64,000 nucleotides of DNA from Alphaproteobacteria bacterium (GCA_023259375.1 JAHFQC010000008.1:1-64000), one strand, 5' to 3'. Positions 22,044-32,100 are shown, counted from the stretch's first letter. Notes: a model not told the origin generated them from the sequence alone. Program-made: numbers and translations.

Positions 22044-24791
22044 TCACCCATGAGAACCAAGAAACCCACGGATTTCGCGCACGGCTTCGGCCAGACCGCA
22101 GCGTGACACCGGGGTTTCCGGCGGGAACGCGCTGAGCAGACGTGACGGCGTTGCCGATTCCAGGATGACAAAGCAGCCTTTGTCGCCGGCACCGCGGATC
22201 AACCGCCCGAACGCCTGCTTGAGTCGCAAGCGGGTGAGGAGATCGTCGTAGGTGCGGCCGAACTTCGCCCGCCTCGCTTTGTGCAGGATGGTCGGCTTCG
22301 GCCACGGCACTTTGTCGAACACGACAAGGCGCAGCGATCGCCCCGGCACATCGACGCCATCGCGCAAGGCATCGGTGCCTAACAGGCACGAGTTTTCTTC
22401 CGAACGGAAGAGATCAACCAGGGCGCCGGTATCGAGCCGGTCGACATGCTGGGCATAGAGCGTGAGACCTGCTTGCGCGAGAGGTCCGGCAATCTTGGCC
22501 TCAACCGATTTCAGCGCCCGCACCGCCGTGAACAATCCGAGTGCGCCGCCGCCCGATGCGAGAAAGAGTTCGCGGAACGCCGCCGCCATCTGTTCGGGAT
22601 TGCGCCGTTCGACATCGCGCACGATGAAGACACGTGATTGCTCGGCATAGGAAAACGGCGAGCCGAAACTCGCGCGCCGCGCCGGTTCGGGCAGATGCAG
22701 CGCTCCGGTGCGCACTTCCGCCGATTGCCAGTCGTCCTCATTGCCGGCATCGCGCAGCGTCGCCGAGGTCACCAGCGCGCCATGCGCATGCGCCAACACT
22801 TCGCTCGCCAGCGGCACGGTGGGATCGACCCATCGCCGTTCGAGGCCGATATCGGTGCCACGGCCGTCTTCGCGGGTGATCTCAAACCAGTCGACGAAAT
22901 CGTCGTTGATCTCGCCGGTCTCGAGCGCTTCCAGCATGCTCATCCAAGCGGGCAGCACGATCTTGCCGCGCCATTCGAGCCCGCGCGCCGCCGCATCGAT
23001 GCGCGCCCGCTGATAGGGTTCCAGCTCGCTCGCTTTGTCATTCAGATGCTGGCGCAACGCCTTGGCAAGCCGCATCAGCGGCACCGCGAGACGCTTGAGG
23101 CCTTTGCCCAATTCCTGCGCCGCTTCGATCATCTCGTCGGTGAGCGGCATGGTCTCGCATTCGAGCGAATAGAACTGATCGCGATCTTCGCAGCGCGCGC
23201 GGACATGTTGATAGACGGCGGCGAGAAATACTTCGCCCGGCCCATGCGGCGATCCAAGACGTGAGGTCCAGCCTTCGCCTGCCAATGTGCCCGCGGCGGC
23301 GACGGCTTCTTCCAGCGCCCGGCGCGCGTCTTCGTTGTCTTCGACCAGATCTTTCAGCCGTTCTTCGAGGCCGCGCGAGCGCGACCGCGTACGTCCTTCC
23401 GGGCCGCGCACCCAGCGGCGCATATCCGCCATCTCGGTGCCCGATACCGCTGCGGCAAAACCGGAATCAGCAGCATCGAACAGATGATGGCCTTCGTCGA
23501 AGACGTAGCGGGTCCGCCGCTCGCCGCCGTTGTCGGTGGTTTCGTCCGTCGACAGCCAATCCTGCGCCGCATTGGCAATCACCAAGGCATGATTGGCGAC
23601 CACAATCCGCGCGTTCTTCGCGCGGCGGATGATCTTCTCGATGAAGCAGACGCGATAATGCGGACAGGCGGCATAGATGCATTCGCCGCGCCGGTCGGTG
23701 ATTTCGCGCAGCGGCAGATAGGCCGCGAGAAACGCCGGAAAGCCGCTGCCGGAAATATCGCCGTCGGAAGTTGCCGCGACCCAGCGGGAAATCAGCGCCA
23801 GCGCGATTGTGCGTTGGCTCGGTGCCATCGCCTGCCGCTTCACCGCCTCTTCGAAATTCAGCAGGCAGAGATAATTCTCGCGCCCTTTGCGGGCGACGAC
23901 TTTGTCTTCGCGTTCGGCCGGATCGGGATAGAGTCGGGCGCATTCGGCTACGATCTGGCGCTGCAGATTGCGGGTGTAGGTCGAGATCCACAGACCCGGC
24001 CCGTTCTTCTCCGCCCATAAACTCGCGGGTGCCAGATAGCCCAGCGTCTTGCCGATGCCGGTCCCTGCTTCCACCAATGCCACCCGCGGTGCGCCGGCGC
24101 GTTCGCGAGGGCTGAAAGCGAACGAGGCTGCATCGGTATAGGCGCGCTGCTCGGGGCGTTCTTCGCCGGTGTTGCCGACGAGCGAGGCCAGTCGTGCGCG
24201 CGCTTCTTCCGGGGTCACCGGCAGGGCCGAAGGCTTGCCCGGCGCGGGCGCGTCTTCCCATTCCGACAGCGTGCGCCAGACTTCGAATCCGGCCAGCGGG
24301 GCGCGCTGCAATTCGCTCGGCTCGATGATGTCGAGAATCGGTCCGGCCCAGCGCCATCCCGCTTTGGCCATGGTCTGGCACAGCGGCCGCAGCACCGACA
24401 GCGTTTTGGCGGCGAGGGTTGGCAGTTCTTCGAGGAGGCGGCGGGCGCAATCGCGCAGTGCCCCGGCTCCGGTCTGGTCGGCGACCGCGATGTTCAAGGC
24501 CCGCGCGATTCCGAGGGCGCTCGGCACGCACGGAACCCCTGGCCGCAGGAACGCGAACAGCTCCAGCACATCGTAGCAAAGCCGCGACGGAGTGGCCTTC
24601 AACCGTCCGGCGACGAAGGCGGCGTTGGCGACCAGCACATTGCCGTCGGCGAGGAGGGCGGCGGCATCGGCGGTGCTGAGGCGTCTGAGCCCGTCACCGC
24701 TGTCAACAACGGCACCCGTGCCGGCAGGCACAAGTGCCGGCAGCGCCGCAAGATGCGAAAGGTCGGGCGGGTTGATTCTGGGATCGTTCAC
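22044..24791 (-). CDS. DinG-like ATP-dependent DNA helicase (XPD/Rad3 family)
   Basis: A 915-residue SF2 helicase. Walker A is EAGTGIGKTLGYLAPASLW (near residue 245). Fe-S-type cysteines occur around NYLCLLNFEEAV and CIYAACPHYRVC. Walker B is FDEGHHLFDAAD, and the C-terminal half has LVTSATLRD, LGTDALRDGVDVPG and LKQAFGRLIRGAGDKG (motif VI). DinG-type helicases unwind 5'-3' and resolve R-loops and replication blocks. The roughly 200-residue N-terminal extension before the helicase core is typical of alphaproteobacterial members. It is cotranscribed with the HPt gene (7-base gap) and dcd. Confidence 0.88.
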   Translation of the reverse strand: MNDPRINPPDLSHLAALPALVPAGTGAVVDSGDGLRRLSTADAAALLADGNVLVANAAFVAGRLKATPSRLCYDVLELFAFLRPGVPCVPSALGIARALNIAVADQTGAGALRDCARRLLEELPTLAAKTLSVLRPLCQTMAKAGWRWAGPILDIIEPSELQRAPLAGFEVWRTLSEWEDAPAPGKPSALPVTPEEARARLASLVGNTGEERPEQRAYTDAASFAFSPRERAGAPRVALVEAGTGIGKTLGYLAPASLWAEKNGPGLWISTYTRNLQRQIVAECARLYPDPAEREDKVVARKGRENYLCLLNFEEAVKRQAMAPSQRTIALALISRWVAATSDGDISGSGFPAFLAAYLPLREITDRRGECIYAACPHYRVCFIEKIIRRAKNARIVVANHALVIANAAQDWLSTDETTDNGGERRTRYVFDEGHHLFDAADSGFAAAVSGTEMADMRRWVRGPEGRTRSRSRGLEERLKDLVEDNEDARRALEEAVAAAGTLAGEGWTSRLGSPHGPGEVFLAAVYQHVRARCEDRDQFYSLECETMPLTDEMIEAAQELGKGLKRLAVPLMRLAKALRQHLNDKASELEPYQRARIDAAARGLEWRGKIVLPAWMSMLEALETGEINDDFVDWFEITREDGRGTDIGLERRWVDPTVPLASEVLAHAHGALVTSATLRDAGNEDDWQSAEVRTGALHLPEPARRASFGSPFSYAEQSRVFIVRDVERRNPEQMAAAFRELFLASGGGALGLFTAVRALKSVEAKIAGPLAQAGLTLYAQHVDRLDTGALVDLFRSEENSCLLGTDALRDGVDVPGRSLRLVVFDKVPWPKPTILHKARRAKFGRTYDDLLTRLRLKQAFGRLIRGAGDKGCFVILESATPSRLLSAFPPETPVSRCGLAEAVREIRGFLGSHG

Positions 24792-24798
24792 GCCGCGA

Positions 24799-25215
24799 CT
24801 ATGCGACGGAACCCACCACGGATGCTACCAGGTTCGGAAACCGTATTTCGAGGGCCAGCCGGAAGCGCTCGTATTCCAGCATCACCATCTGGGCGTCGTT
24901 GCGCAGCGCCTCGGCGTCGTCGGCATGATAGGTCGCATCGGCCAGCTTGCGGGCGGCCGCGGCGATACGGCGGAATCCCAGTGTGTCGGCTTTGTGGCCG
25001 ATCTCAACGGCGGTGCGCACCGCTTCCTGCCAATAGGCGTACGCCATCGCATCTTCGAGCCGCTGGCACAGCGCATCGGAGTTTTCGAGATAGAGCGTGA
25101 GGACGGCCTGCAACTCGCCGCCGAAATCCGCTTCCAAACGGGCGAAAACGGCGTCATCTGCGGCGCCGGGGGCGTCCGATTCGGACAGAAACTCGGCGGC
25201 GGACGTTGACGACAT
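24799..25215 (-). CDS. HPt (histidine phosphotransfer) domain protein
   Basis: A 138-residue, mostly helical protein. The segment AVEIGHKADTLGFRRIAAAARKLADA (about 70-95) fits the HPt helix-turn pattern in which His74 of GHKADTLG would be phosphorylated; helix B just before it is acidic. No kinase or receiver domain is attached. A GGAGGGG sequence precedes the ATG at 25215. It is first in an operon with the DinG-like helicase and dcd, an unexpected setting for phosphorelay signalling. The HPt assignment rests on the motif; a degenerate helical bundle without phosphotransfer is possible. Confidence 0.68.
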   Translation of the reverse strand: MSSTSAAEFLSESDAPGAADDAVFARLEADFGGELQAVLTLYLENSDALCQRLEDAMAYAYWQEAVRTAVEIGHKADTLGFRRIAAAARKLADATYHADDAEALRNDAQMVMLEYERFRLALEIRFPNLVASVVGSVA

Positions 25216-25266
25216 GGCCCCTCCAGCCTAGCTTCCCCGCCTTTCCAAACAGTTTAGGAACTCGGT

Positions 25267-26838
25267 ATGTCCTTGTCGGAAATTGCGCTGAAAGCCCATG
25301 CTTGGCCGTTCGAGGAGGCGCGCAAACTGCTGACCCGCGGCATCAAAGGCCGTGAAGTGATCTTCGAGACCGGCTACGGCCCGTCCGGATTGCCGCATAT
25401 CGGCACGTTCGGCGAGGTCGCCCGCACCACCTGGGTACGCCGCGCGTTCCAGTTGATGAGCGATCTGCCGACACGTCTGGTCGCCTTTTCCGACGACATG
25501 GACGGCCTGCGGAAGGTTCCGGACAACGTCCCCAACCAGGAGATGCTGCAGCAGCACCTCGGCAAGTCGCTGACCGCGATTCCCGACCCGTTCGGCACCC
25601 ACGACAGTTTCGGCGCCCACAACAACGCCCGCCTCAAGGCATTCCTCGACCGCTTCGGCTTCGAGTACGAATTCCTGTCGTCGACCGAGTGCTACAAGTC
25701 CGGCCGTTTCGACGAAGCGCTGCTGACGGTTCTGCGCCACTTCGAAAAAGTGCGCGACATCGTGCTGCCGACGCTGGGCGAGGAGCGCCGCGCTTCTTAT
25801 TCGCCGTTCCTCCCCGTTTCCGAGAAGACCGGCATCGTGCTGCAGGTTCCGACGCTCGAAACCAACATCGAGGCCGGCACCATCGTCTACGAAGAAGACG
25901 GCAAGAAAATCGAAACCCCGGTCACCGGCGGCCACGTCAAGCTGCAGTGGAAGGCCGACTGGGCGATGCGCTGGCTGGCGCTCGGCGTCGATTACGAAAT
26001 GGCGGGCAAGGACCTGATTTCGTCGGTCGAGCTGTCGTCCAAGATCGTGCGCGCGCTCGGCGGCAAGCCGCCGGAAGGCTTCAACTACGAGCTTTTCCTC
26101 GACGACAAGGGCCAGAAGATTTCGAAGTCGAAGGGCAACGGTCTTTCGGTCGAGGAATGGCTGACCTACGGCAGCGAAGAGAGCCTCGCCCTCTTCATGT
26201 ATCAGAAGCCGCGCGCCGCCAAGAAAATGTACTTCGACGTCATCCCGCGCGCGGTCGACGATTACGTCGCTTTCCTCGACGCTTATCACAACAAGGAAAC
26301 CGAGGACGCCAAGCACCTCGAGAATCCAGTCTATCACATTCATGGCGGCAAGATTCCGGACGAGACCTATCCGGTTTCGTTTGCACTGCTGCTGAACTTG
26401 GTCAGCGCCTCGAACGCGCAGAGCCGCGAAATCCTGTGGGGCTTCATCCGTGCCTATGCGCCGGACGCCTCGCCGGAAAAGAACCCCGGCCTCGATAAGC
26501 TGGTCGGTTTTGCGGTGCGCTATTACGAAGACTTCGTCAAACCGGCCAAGCAATATCGCGCCCCCACCGACAAAGAACGCGCCGCCCTCGAAGAGTTGGC
26601 GAAAACGCTGCGCGCTTATGGCGACGAGCACGATGCCGAAAAGGTCCAGTTCGAGATCTTCGAAATCGGCAAGCGCCACAAATTCGAGCCGTTGCGCGAC
26701 TGGTTCAAGGCGATCTACGAGGTCTGCCTCGGCCAGTCCCAGGGCCCGCGCTTCGGCTCTTTCGCGGCGCTTTACGGCTGCGTTGATACCGCAAACCTGA
26801 TCGAACGCGCGCTCAAGGGCGAATTCCTGAGCGCATAG
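25267..26838 (+). CDS. lysK: Class I lysyl-tRNA synthetase
   Basis: A 523-residue class I (archaeal-type) LysRS, the form used by many alphaproteobacteria in place of the class II lysS enzyme. It charges tRNA-Lys. The HIGH-type motif is [12 protein letters not shown] (39-50) and the KMSKS-type motif is [10 protein letters not shown] (about 283-292). The helical C-terminal domain follows from about residue 380. The gene is divergent from the HPt gene (51 bases apart). A strong terminator follows. Confidence 0.95.
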   Translation: MSLSEIALKAHAWPFEEARKLLTRGIKGREVIFETGYGPSGLPHIGTFGEVARTTWVRRAFQLMSDLPTRLVAFSDDMDGLRKVPDNVPNQEMLQQHLGKSLTAIPDPFGTHDSFGAHNNARLKAFLDRFGFEYEFLSSTECYKSGRFDEALLTVLRHFEKVRDIVLPTLGEERRASYSPFLPVSEKTGIVLQVPTLETNIEAGTIVYEEDGKKIETPVTGGHVKLQWKADWAMRWLALGVDYEMAGKDLISSVELSSKIVRALGGKPPEGFNYELFLDDKGQKISKSKGNGLSVEEWLTYGSEESLALFMYQKPRAAKKMYFDVIPRAVDDYVAFLDAYHNKETEDAKHLENPVYHIHGGKIPDETYPVSFALLLNLVSASNAQSREILWGFIRAYAPDASPEKNPGLDKLVGFAVRYYEDFVKPAKQYRAPTDKERAALEELAKTLRAYGDEHDAEKVQFEIFEIGKRHKFEPLRDWFKAIYEVCLGQSQGPRFGSFAALYGCVDTANLIERALKGEFLSA

Positions 26839-26863
26839 GGTTTTGTCTCGCGCAATGAGAATC

Positions 26864-26893
26864 GGGCTCGGCGGATTCGCCGGGCCCTTTTTT
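26864..26893 (+). terminator. Intrinsic terminator after lysK
   Basis: The 10-bp stem GGGCTCGGCG / CGCCGGGCCC (26864-26873, 26878-26887, one G-T pair) with loop GATT is followed by TTTTTT. Confidence 0.9.
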
Positions 26894-27001
26894 CTTGCGC
26901 ATTGCGGTCCGCTTTCTTACTGCGACTTCATTCTCGTTTGGCGCGAGGGAGCGCTAGATTATATCATCGTGATTGTCGCGTCGCAGCCAACGGGGGAAAT
27001 G

Positions 27002-29761
27002 ATGCGTCTGCTCCATGCAATCCTGGCTTCCAGTATGCTCTTGACCGTGTCGGCGCTCGCCGCACCACCGGCCAAGAAAGCGGCCGACAAGCCCGTCGCC
27101 GAAACGCTCGCGCCGCTGCCGGTGCCTGAGGTCGCTTACACCAAGACGGTGCTGAAGAATGGCCTGACGCTGATCGTGCACGAGGACCATAAGGCCCCGA
27201 TCGTGGCGGTGAACGTCTGGTATCACGTCGGCTCCAAGAACGAGCCCGCGGGTCGCACCGGCTTCGCCCATCTGTTCGAGCATCTGATGTTCGGCGGCAA
27301 GAACGGCAATCAGAAAGGCTGGTTCGAGAAAATGGAGGCGATGGGCGCCACCAATCTCAACGGCACCACCAATTCCGACCGCACCAATTTCTTCGAGAAC
27401 GTACCGGTCGGTGCGCTCGACGCGACGCTGTACCTCGAAGCCCAGCGCATGGGTCATCTGCTCGACGATTTTAATGCCGATGTGCTCACCACCCAGCGCG
27501 GCGTGGTGCAGAACGAAAAACGCCAAGGCGATAACCAGCCCTATCGCATTTCCGAAGACCTGATCACCAAATCGATCTGGCCGGCGGGCCATCCCTACAG
27601 CCACACCGTGATCGGCGAGATGGCCGATCTCGATGCCGCCAAGATCGAAGACGTCAAGGACTGGTTCGCCAAGTACTACGGCCCGTCGAACGCAATCCTG
27701 GCGATTGCGGGCGATATCACGCCGGCCGAAGCCAAGGCGAAAGTCGAAAAGTATTTTGGCGCCATTCCGCCGGGACCGCCGGTGCCGCGTCAGAAGGCAT
27801 GGGTCGCCAAGCGCACCGGTTCGCAGCGCGCGGTAGCCCAGGATCGCGTCAAGCTGGCGCGCCTCTACAAAGTATGGAACGTGCCCGGCTACGGCACCGA
27901 CGATGGCGCGTATCTCGATCTTCTCGCCACCGTGGCCGCCGGAGGCAAAGATTCGCGCTTCTACCGCCGTCTGGTGCTGAACGACAAAATCGCGGCCGAT
28001 GTCGGGGTCCATAACCGCACGCCCGAACTGGCCGGTGAATTCCGCATTCAGATCACCGCCAATCCCGGCATCGGGCTCGATCGCATCGAAGCGGTCTGCA
28101 ACGAGGAGATGGCCAAGCTGTTACGCGACGGGCCGACGGCGGCGGAACTCGAACGCGCCAGAACGCGCATGTTGTCCTCAATGATCCGCAACATGGAACG
28201 GGTGGGCGGTTTCGGCGGCACCTCCGATCTCCTGGCGCAAAGCGAAGCATTTGGCGGCTCGCCGGACGCGTGGAAGAAGGACGTCGCCCGCTATCGCAGT
28301 GCCACGCCGGCGCAGGTGAAAGACGCGGCCCGCCGTTGGCTCTCCGATGGCGATTTCACCCTCGAGATCTTGCCGTTCGGAAAATATGCGGCGAGCGGAA
28401 CGCCGGTCACGGCATTGCCGGAAGCGACCGCCACGGAGTCAAAAGGTTTCGGCAAACTCGAACGCGCCAAGCTCTCCAACGGCATCACGGTGATGCTGGT
28501 GGAGCGCCATGCCACGCCGACGGTTTCCGTCGCCTTGACGCTCGACGCGGGCCACGCCTCCGATCCGTCCGGCAAGAGCGGTACGGCGGCGCTGACCACC
28601 ACGCTTCTGTCCGACGGCACGCCGGAACTCGACGCCGTCGCGTTCGGCGAACGCATGGGCGCGCTGGGGGCGCAGTTCAACGCGTATGTTTCCCAAGACT
28701 TCATCGATATGCGGATGAACGCGTTCGCGGCGCGGCTCGATCCGACCTTGGCGCTGTTTGCCGATATCGTTCGCCATCCTGCCTTCCGCGCCGAAGATGT
28801 GGCGCGCGAGAAGGCGTTGACGATCACCCATATCCAGATGGCGAAGGACCGTCCGGACAGTACCGCATCCCGGCTGATGGCGCCGCTGGTCTATGGCCCG
28901 ACCCATGCCTATGGCGGCATGGCCACCGAGGCCGGTGTGGCGGCTCTGACGGCGGAGGATCTTCGCCGCTATCACGATGCCTGGTTCCAGCCGCAAGGGG
29001 CGACGCTGGTGGTGGTCGGCGACACCACGATGAAAGAGATCCTGGCCAAGCTCGAAGCGCAGTTCGGTGCCTGGAAGCCGGTGGCGCATCCTGAGAAGAA
29101 CCTGGCTGCGGTCACGCCGCCGACAGCGCCCGTTGTCTATCTGATCGACAAGCCCGGTGCGGTGCAGTCGGTCATCATGGCGGCGGAAACGGCGCCGCCG
29201 CGGGTCAATCCCGACGACATTGCCATTGAGGCGATGAATGCGGTGTTCGGCGGAACGTTCACGTCGCGGCTCAACATGAACCTGCGCGAGGGCAAGCATT
29301 GGTCGTACGGCGCCCGCTCGTTCGTGCAAGACACGCGCGGCCCTGGCCTTTTCGGTAGTCACGCCCCGGTTCAGGCCGACAAGACCGCCGACTCGTTCGT
29401 GGAAATGCAGAAGGAAGCGAATGAGATTCTGGCGGCGCGTCCGGTGACGGCGGAAGAGCTGGCACTGGCCCAGAACCACATGACCCATTCGCTGCCCGGT
29501 CGTTGGGAAACGAACGAGGCGATCCTTTCCTCGGTGGATGAAATCGCCGAGTTCGGTCTGCCCGACGACTACTTCAGTACCTACGCCGATAAGGTCCGCG
29601 CGCTCGGGCTGTCCGATGTGGCGCGCGCCGCCAAGACGGTGGTGCGGCCGAATGCGATGGTCTGGATCATCGTCGGCGATCGCGCCTCGGTCGAGCCGGC
29701 GCTGAAAGCCAAAGGCGTTACGCCGGTCCTGATCGATGCCGACGGCAAGCCGGTGAAGTGA
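27002..29761 (+). CDS. Exported M16 family zinc metallopeptidase (two-repeat insulinase/pitrilysin type)
   Basis: A 919-residue protein with a signal peptide (MRLLHAILASSMLLTVSALAAPP). Two M16 halves follow. The first carries the inverted zinc motif HLFEH (about 90-94) plus the downstream Glu region TTQRGVVQNEKRQGDNQPYR. The second half (from about 480) begins RAKLSNGITVMLVERHATPTV and lacks the zinc motif, as in other M16 pairs. Such periplasmic peptidases degrade peptides. I start at the second of two adjacent ATGs (27002) because GGGGGA is five bases upstream; the one at 26999 is equally in frame. It is monocistronic, with terminators on both sides. Confidence 0.9.
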   Translation: MRLLHAILASSMLLTVSALAAPPAKKAADKPVAETLAPLPVPEVAYTKTVLKNGLTLIVHEDHKAPIVAVNVWYHVGSKNEPAGRTGFAHLFEHLMFGGKNGNQKGWFEKMEAMGATNLNGTTNSDRTNFFENVPVGALDATLYLEAQRMGHLLDDFNADVLTTQRGVVQNEKRQGDNQPYRISEDLITKSIWPAGHPYSHTVIGEMADLDAAKIEDVKDWFAKYYGPSNAILAIAGDITPAEAKAKVEKYFGAIPPGPPVPRQKAWVAKRTGSQRAVAQDRVKLARLYKVWNVPGYGTDDGAYLDLLATVAAGGKDSRFYRRLVLNDKIAADVGVHNRTPELAGEFRIQITANPGIGLDRIEAVCNEEMAKLLRDGPTAAELERARTRMLSSMIRNMERVGGFGGTSDLLAQSEAFGGSPDAWKKDVARYRSATPAQVKDAARRWLSDGDFTLEILPFGKYAASGTPVTALPEATATESKGFGKLERAKLSNGITVMLVERHATPTVSVALTLDAGHASDPSGKSGTAALTTTLLSDGTPELDAVAFGERMGALGAQFNAYVSQDFIDMRMNAFAARLDPTLALFADIVRHPAFRAEDVAREKALTITHIQMAKDRPDSTASRLMAPLVYGPTHAYGGMATEAGVAALTAEDLRRYHDAWFQPQGATLVVVGDTTMKEILAKLEAQFGAWKPVAHPEKNLAAVTPPTAPVVYLIDKPGAVQSVIMAAETAPPRVNPDDIAIEAMNAVFGGTFTSRLNMNLREGKHWSYGARSFVQDTRGPGLFGSHAPVQADKTADSFVEMQKEANEILAARPVTAEELALAQNHMTHSLPGRWETNEAILSSVDEIAEFGLPDDYFSTYADKVRALGLSDVARAAKTVVRPNAMVWIIVGDRASVEPALKAKGVTPVLIDADGKPVK

Positions 29762-29775
29762 TGGACCCTGCAAAA

Positions 29776-29807
29776 TGAAAAAGGCCCGGGCGACCGGGCC
29801 TTTTTTT
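29776..29807. terminator. Bidirectional intrinsic terminator after the M16 gene
   Basis: The stem GGCCCGG / CCGGGCC (29783-29789, 29794-29800) has AAAAA on the left and TTTTTTT on the right. It separates convergent genes. Confidence 0.9.
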
Positions 29808-29815
29808 GTGGCTTC

Positions 29816-30379
29816 TCACCACAGCGGCGGCAGCACCGCCCAGGTGCGCTTTTTGTGGGCCGCGAAGGCATCGCCGAAGTGCTCTCGCAGCGCCGCTTCT
29901 TCGACCAGGATGCGCACGGCATAGCCGATGAAGATGCCCCCGAACGCCGCAGCGAACGACAGCCAGTTGCCCAGCATCAGGCCGATACCGGCGACCGTCA
30001 TCAATCCGCCGGTGTAGGAGGGATGACGCAGCACCCGGTACGGGCCATGGGTCACGAGCTGATGGCCATCAAGAATGCGTACCGCGGTGCGGAAGTGCCG
30101 TCCGAGCGTCTGGACGGCCCAGACGCGCAGTCCGATGCCGATCCAGACTAGGCACACGCCCGGCCAGAACACCGGCAGTCCGATCCGGGCCCATGGCCAG
30201 AGATGGGGCGCATAGAACGCCAGGATCTGGCCAACGCTGATCGTCGCCGTGATCACGAAAACACTGCCGCGGTCTTTCCGCTCGCCCGAAGCCGCCCGGC
30301 GATCGCGGCTGAAGATCCAGATCTCCATCAAGATCCAGGCGAAGTAGCTGATCCAGAACACGGCTGCGTGATCAGTCAT
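29816..30379 (-). CDS. Isoprenylcysteine carboxyl methyltransferase-like membrane protein
   Basis: A 187-residue integral membrane protein with about five hydrophobic segments. The ICMT/PEMT-like SAM-binding signature is THGPYRVLRHPSYTGGL (about 118-134), followed by EEAALREHFGDAF near the C-terminus. Bacterial homologues methylate small or unknown substrates, since protein prenylation is absent. The ATG at 30379 is preceded by GGAGCCACC. A perfect 9-bp inverted repeat lies about 30 bases upstream and probably controls this gene. Confidence 0.85.
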   Translation of the reverse strand: MTDHAAVFWISYFAWILMEIWIFSRDRRAASGERKDRGSVFVITATISVGQILAFYAPHLWPWARIGLPVFWPGVCLVWIGIGLRVWAVQTLGRHFRTAVRILDGHQLVTHGPYRVLRHPSYTGGLMTVAGIGLMLGNWLSFAAAFGGIFIGYAVRILVEEAALREHFGDAFAAHKKRTWAVLPPLW

Positions 30380-30409
30380 GGTGGCTCCTGTAATTTGCGA
30401 CACTATAGA

Positions 30410-30430
30410 TTACTCTATATGATAGAGTAA
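30410..30430. promoter_or_regulatory. Perfect inverted repeat, candidate operator upstream of the ICMT-like gene
   Basis: TTACTCTAT (30410-30418), spacer ATG, ATAGAGTAA (30422-30430): nine of nine bases pair. The site is 31 bases before the minus-strand ATG at 30379, where a promoter is expected. The binding regulator is not identified; none is encoded next to it. Confidence 0.65.
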
Positions 30431-30458
30431 AGTGCAAAACAGAGCCTATCGGCAAAGA

Positions 30459-30483
30459 AAAGGGGGCGGACGCCGCCCCCTTT
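30459..30483 (-). terminator. Intrinsic terminator after the carboxylesterase gene
   Basis: The 11-bp stem AAAGGGGGCGG / CCGCCCCCTTT (30459-30469, 30473-30483) lies just past the stop of the minus-strand gene. On that strand it is followed by TCTTTG. Confidence 0.75.
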
Positions 30484-30490
30484 CCGAACT

Positions 30491-32077
30491 CTAGAACATG
30501 CCGAGCATGGCGCCGCTGGCAACCAGCTCTTCCCAGAGCTTCGCGCGCTCCGGGGTCAGCGGGGCCTGGACGGCGAAGGTGTCGCCGGTCCCGAGGATCT
30601 TCGGGTTAGCCGGATCGACCGCCGGCCACTGCGGCAGTCCGGTCCCGTTGGGATTGCCGGTCTTGGTGAAGTTCACCCAATACGACGACAGCGTCTCGGC
30701 AATGGCGCGGTCCTTGTCGGTGAACGGCCGTTCCGGCGTCTTGTCGAGGGTGTTGAAGACATAGGGGATGTCGGAGGAGTGGAACGTGCCGTAGCGCGCC
30801 GCATCCGAACCCGGCTCGAAGTGGTTGTAGAGATAGCCGAACACCGGGCCCTTACCGGCCTTCAAACGATCCTTCATCCAGACTTGCGCCGAGTAGACGC
30901 CGCGGTCGCGCAGCATCTCGGCGAGGCCGACATTGCAGTCGACACCCGGCTTGAAATAGGCGGCGCGGAATTTCTCCGCCATGGCGCCGGCCGTGCGCGT
31001 CAGATCGGCATCGCATTCGGCTTGGGTGAGGTTGCCGAACTTGGGCCGCATGGCGCTGGATTCGTTGGTCGTCTGGCCGGTGAGGAAGGGCGTGTCGTTG
31101 AAGCGCCCTTGCTGGGTCAACTCGGCATACTGGGCCGGCAACAGCCAGCCGTCCATGATCGGCATGAAGAACGGCCCCGGCTTCGAGAAGTCGGTCGCGG
31201 CGGCGGGCAGCTTCAGGATGTCTTCCGCCGACATGGCGCGCAGTTGCGCCAGCGTCGTGGCGCCTTTGGCTTTGGCGAAGTCGGCGCCCATCTGCTCGGC
31301 CTGTTTCATGGTCGGCATCGGGAAGCCGATACCGACGCCGCTCTCGGCGATCGCACCGGTGAAGAGGCCCTTTGCGGCAGGCAGGAAGGTGAGATCGATC
31401 ACCATGCCCGATCCGGCCGACTGGCCCCAGATGGTGACGTGCGAAGGATCGCCGCCGAACGCCGCCACGTTCTTCTGCACCCACTTGAGCGCAGCGATGG
31501 TGTCGAGCACGCCGTAATTGCCCGAGACGTGATGCGGCGATTCCGCCGACAGTTCGGGATGGGCGAGGAAGCCGAGTGCGCCGAGCCGGTAATTGAGGCT
31601 GACGACGACAATGCCTTTCTTGGCCAGCGCGGCGCCGTCGTAGATCGCGACCGAGCTAGAACCTTCGAAATAGCCGCCGCCGTGAATCCAGAACAGCACC
31701 GGCAGTTTCTCGCCGGTGACCTTCGCCGGTGTCCACACATTCACCGTCAGGCAGTCTTCGCTCACTTTGCCCAGGGCGCTGTATTCCCAGGTCCACGGGC
31801 CATGGCCCTTGGGCGTGATGATCTGCATGCAGTTGGCGCCGTAGGCGGTCGCCTGACGCACGCCCTTCCAGTTCGCCGGCGCCTGCGGCTCGCGCCAACG
31901 CAGGTTTCCGACCGGCGGCGCGGCATACGGGATGCCGAGAAACGCGGCGACATTACCTTTGACGGCGCCCGCCACCTTGCCTTGTTCAATCGACGTTTTT
32001 GCGAGTGGGGCGGCGTTCGAAGCTCCTATCAAGCCGAACGCCGCAAGCAAAACAGCAACCAGACGACCTCGTCGCAT
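30491..32077 (-). CDS. Secreted type B carboxylesterase
   Basis: A 528-residue alpha/beta hydrolase with a signal peptide (MRRGRLVAVLLAAFGLIGASNAAP). Type B carboxylesterase landmarks are GIPYAAPPVGNLRWREPQAP, the EDCLTVNVW block, oxyanion hole WIHGGGYFEGSSS, and nucleophile elbow TIWGQSAGSG (Ser near residue 218). The elbow has Gln where the family usually has Glu (GESAG). The His of the triad is likely in FHSSDIPYVF. The ATG at 32077 follows a GGGAGGAAG ribosome-binding site. An inverted repeat directly upstream suggests repressor control. The substrate cannot be inferred. Confidence 0.9.
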   Translation of the reverse strand: MRRGRLVAVLLAAFGLIGASNAAPLAKTSIEQGKVAGAVKGNVAAFLGIPYAAPPVGNLRWREPQAPANWKGVRQATAYGANCMQIITPKGHGPWTWEYSALGKVSEDCLTVNVWTPAKVTGEKLPVLFWIHGGGYFEGSSSVAIYDGAALAKKGIVVVSLNYRLGALGFLAHPELSAESPHHVSGNYGVLDTIAALKWVQKNVAAFGGDPSHVTIWGQSAGSGMVIDLTFLPAAKGLFTGAIAESGVGIGFPMPTMKQAEQMGADFAKAKGATTLAQLRAMSAEDILKLPAAATDFSKPGPFFMPIMDGWLLPAQYAELTQQGRFNDTPFLTGQTTNESSAMRPKFGNLTQAECDADLTRTAGAMAEKFRAAYFKPGVDCNVGLAEMLRDRGVYSAQVWMKDRLKAGKGPVFGYLYNHFEPGSDAARYGTFHSSDIPYVFNTLDKTPERPFTDKDRAIAETLSSYWVNFTKTGNPNGTGLPQWPAVDPANPKILGTGDTFAVQAPLTPERAKLWEELVASGAMLGMF

Positions 32078-32100
32078 GGTCTTCCTCCCTATATTTGTTC

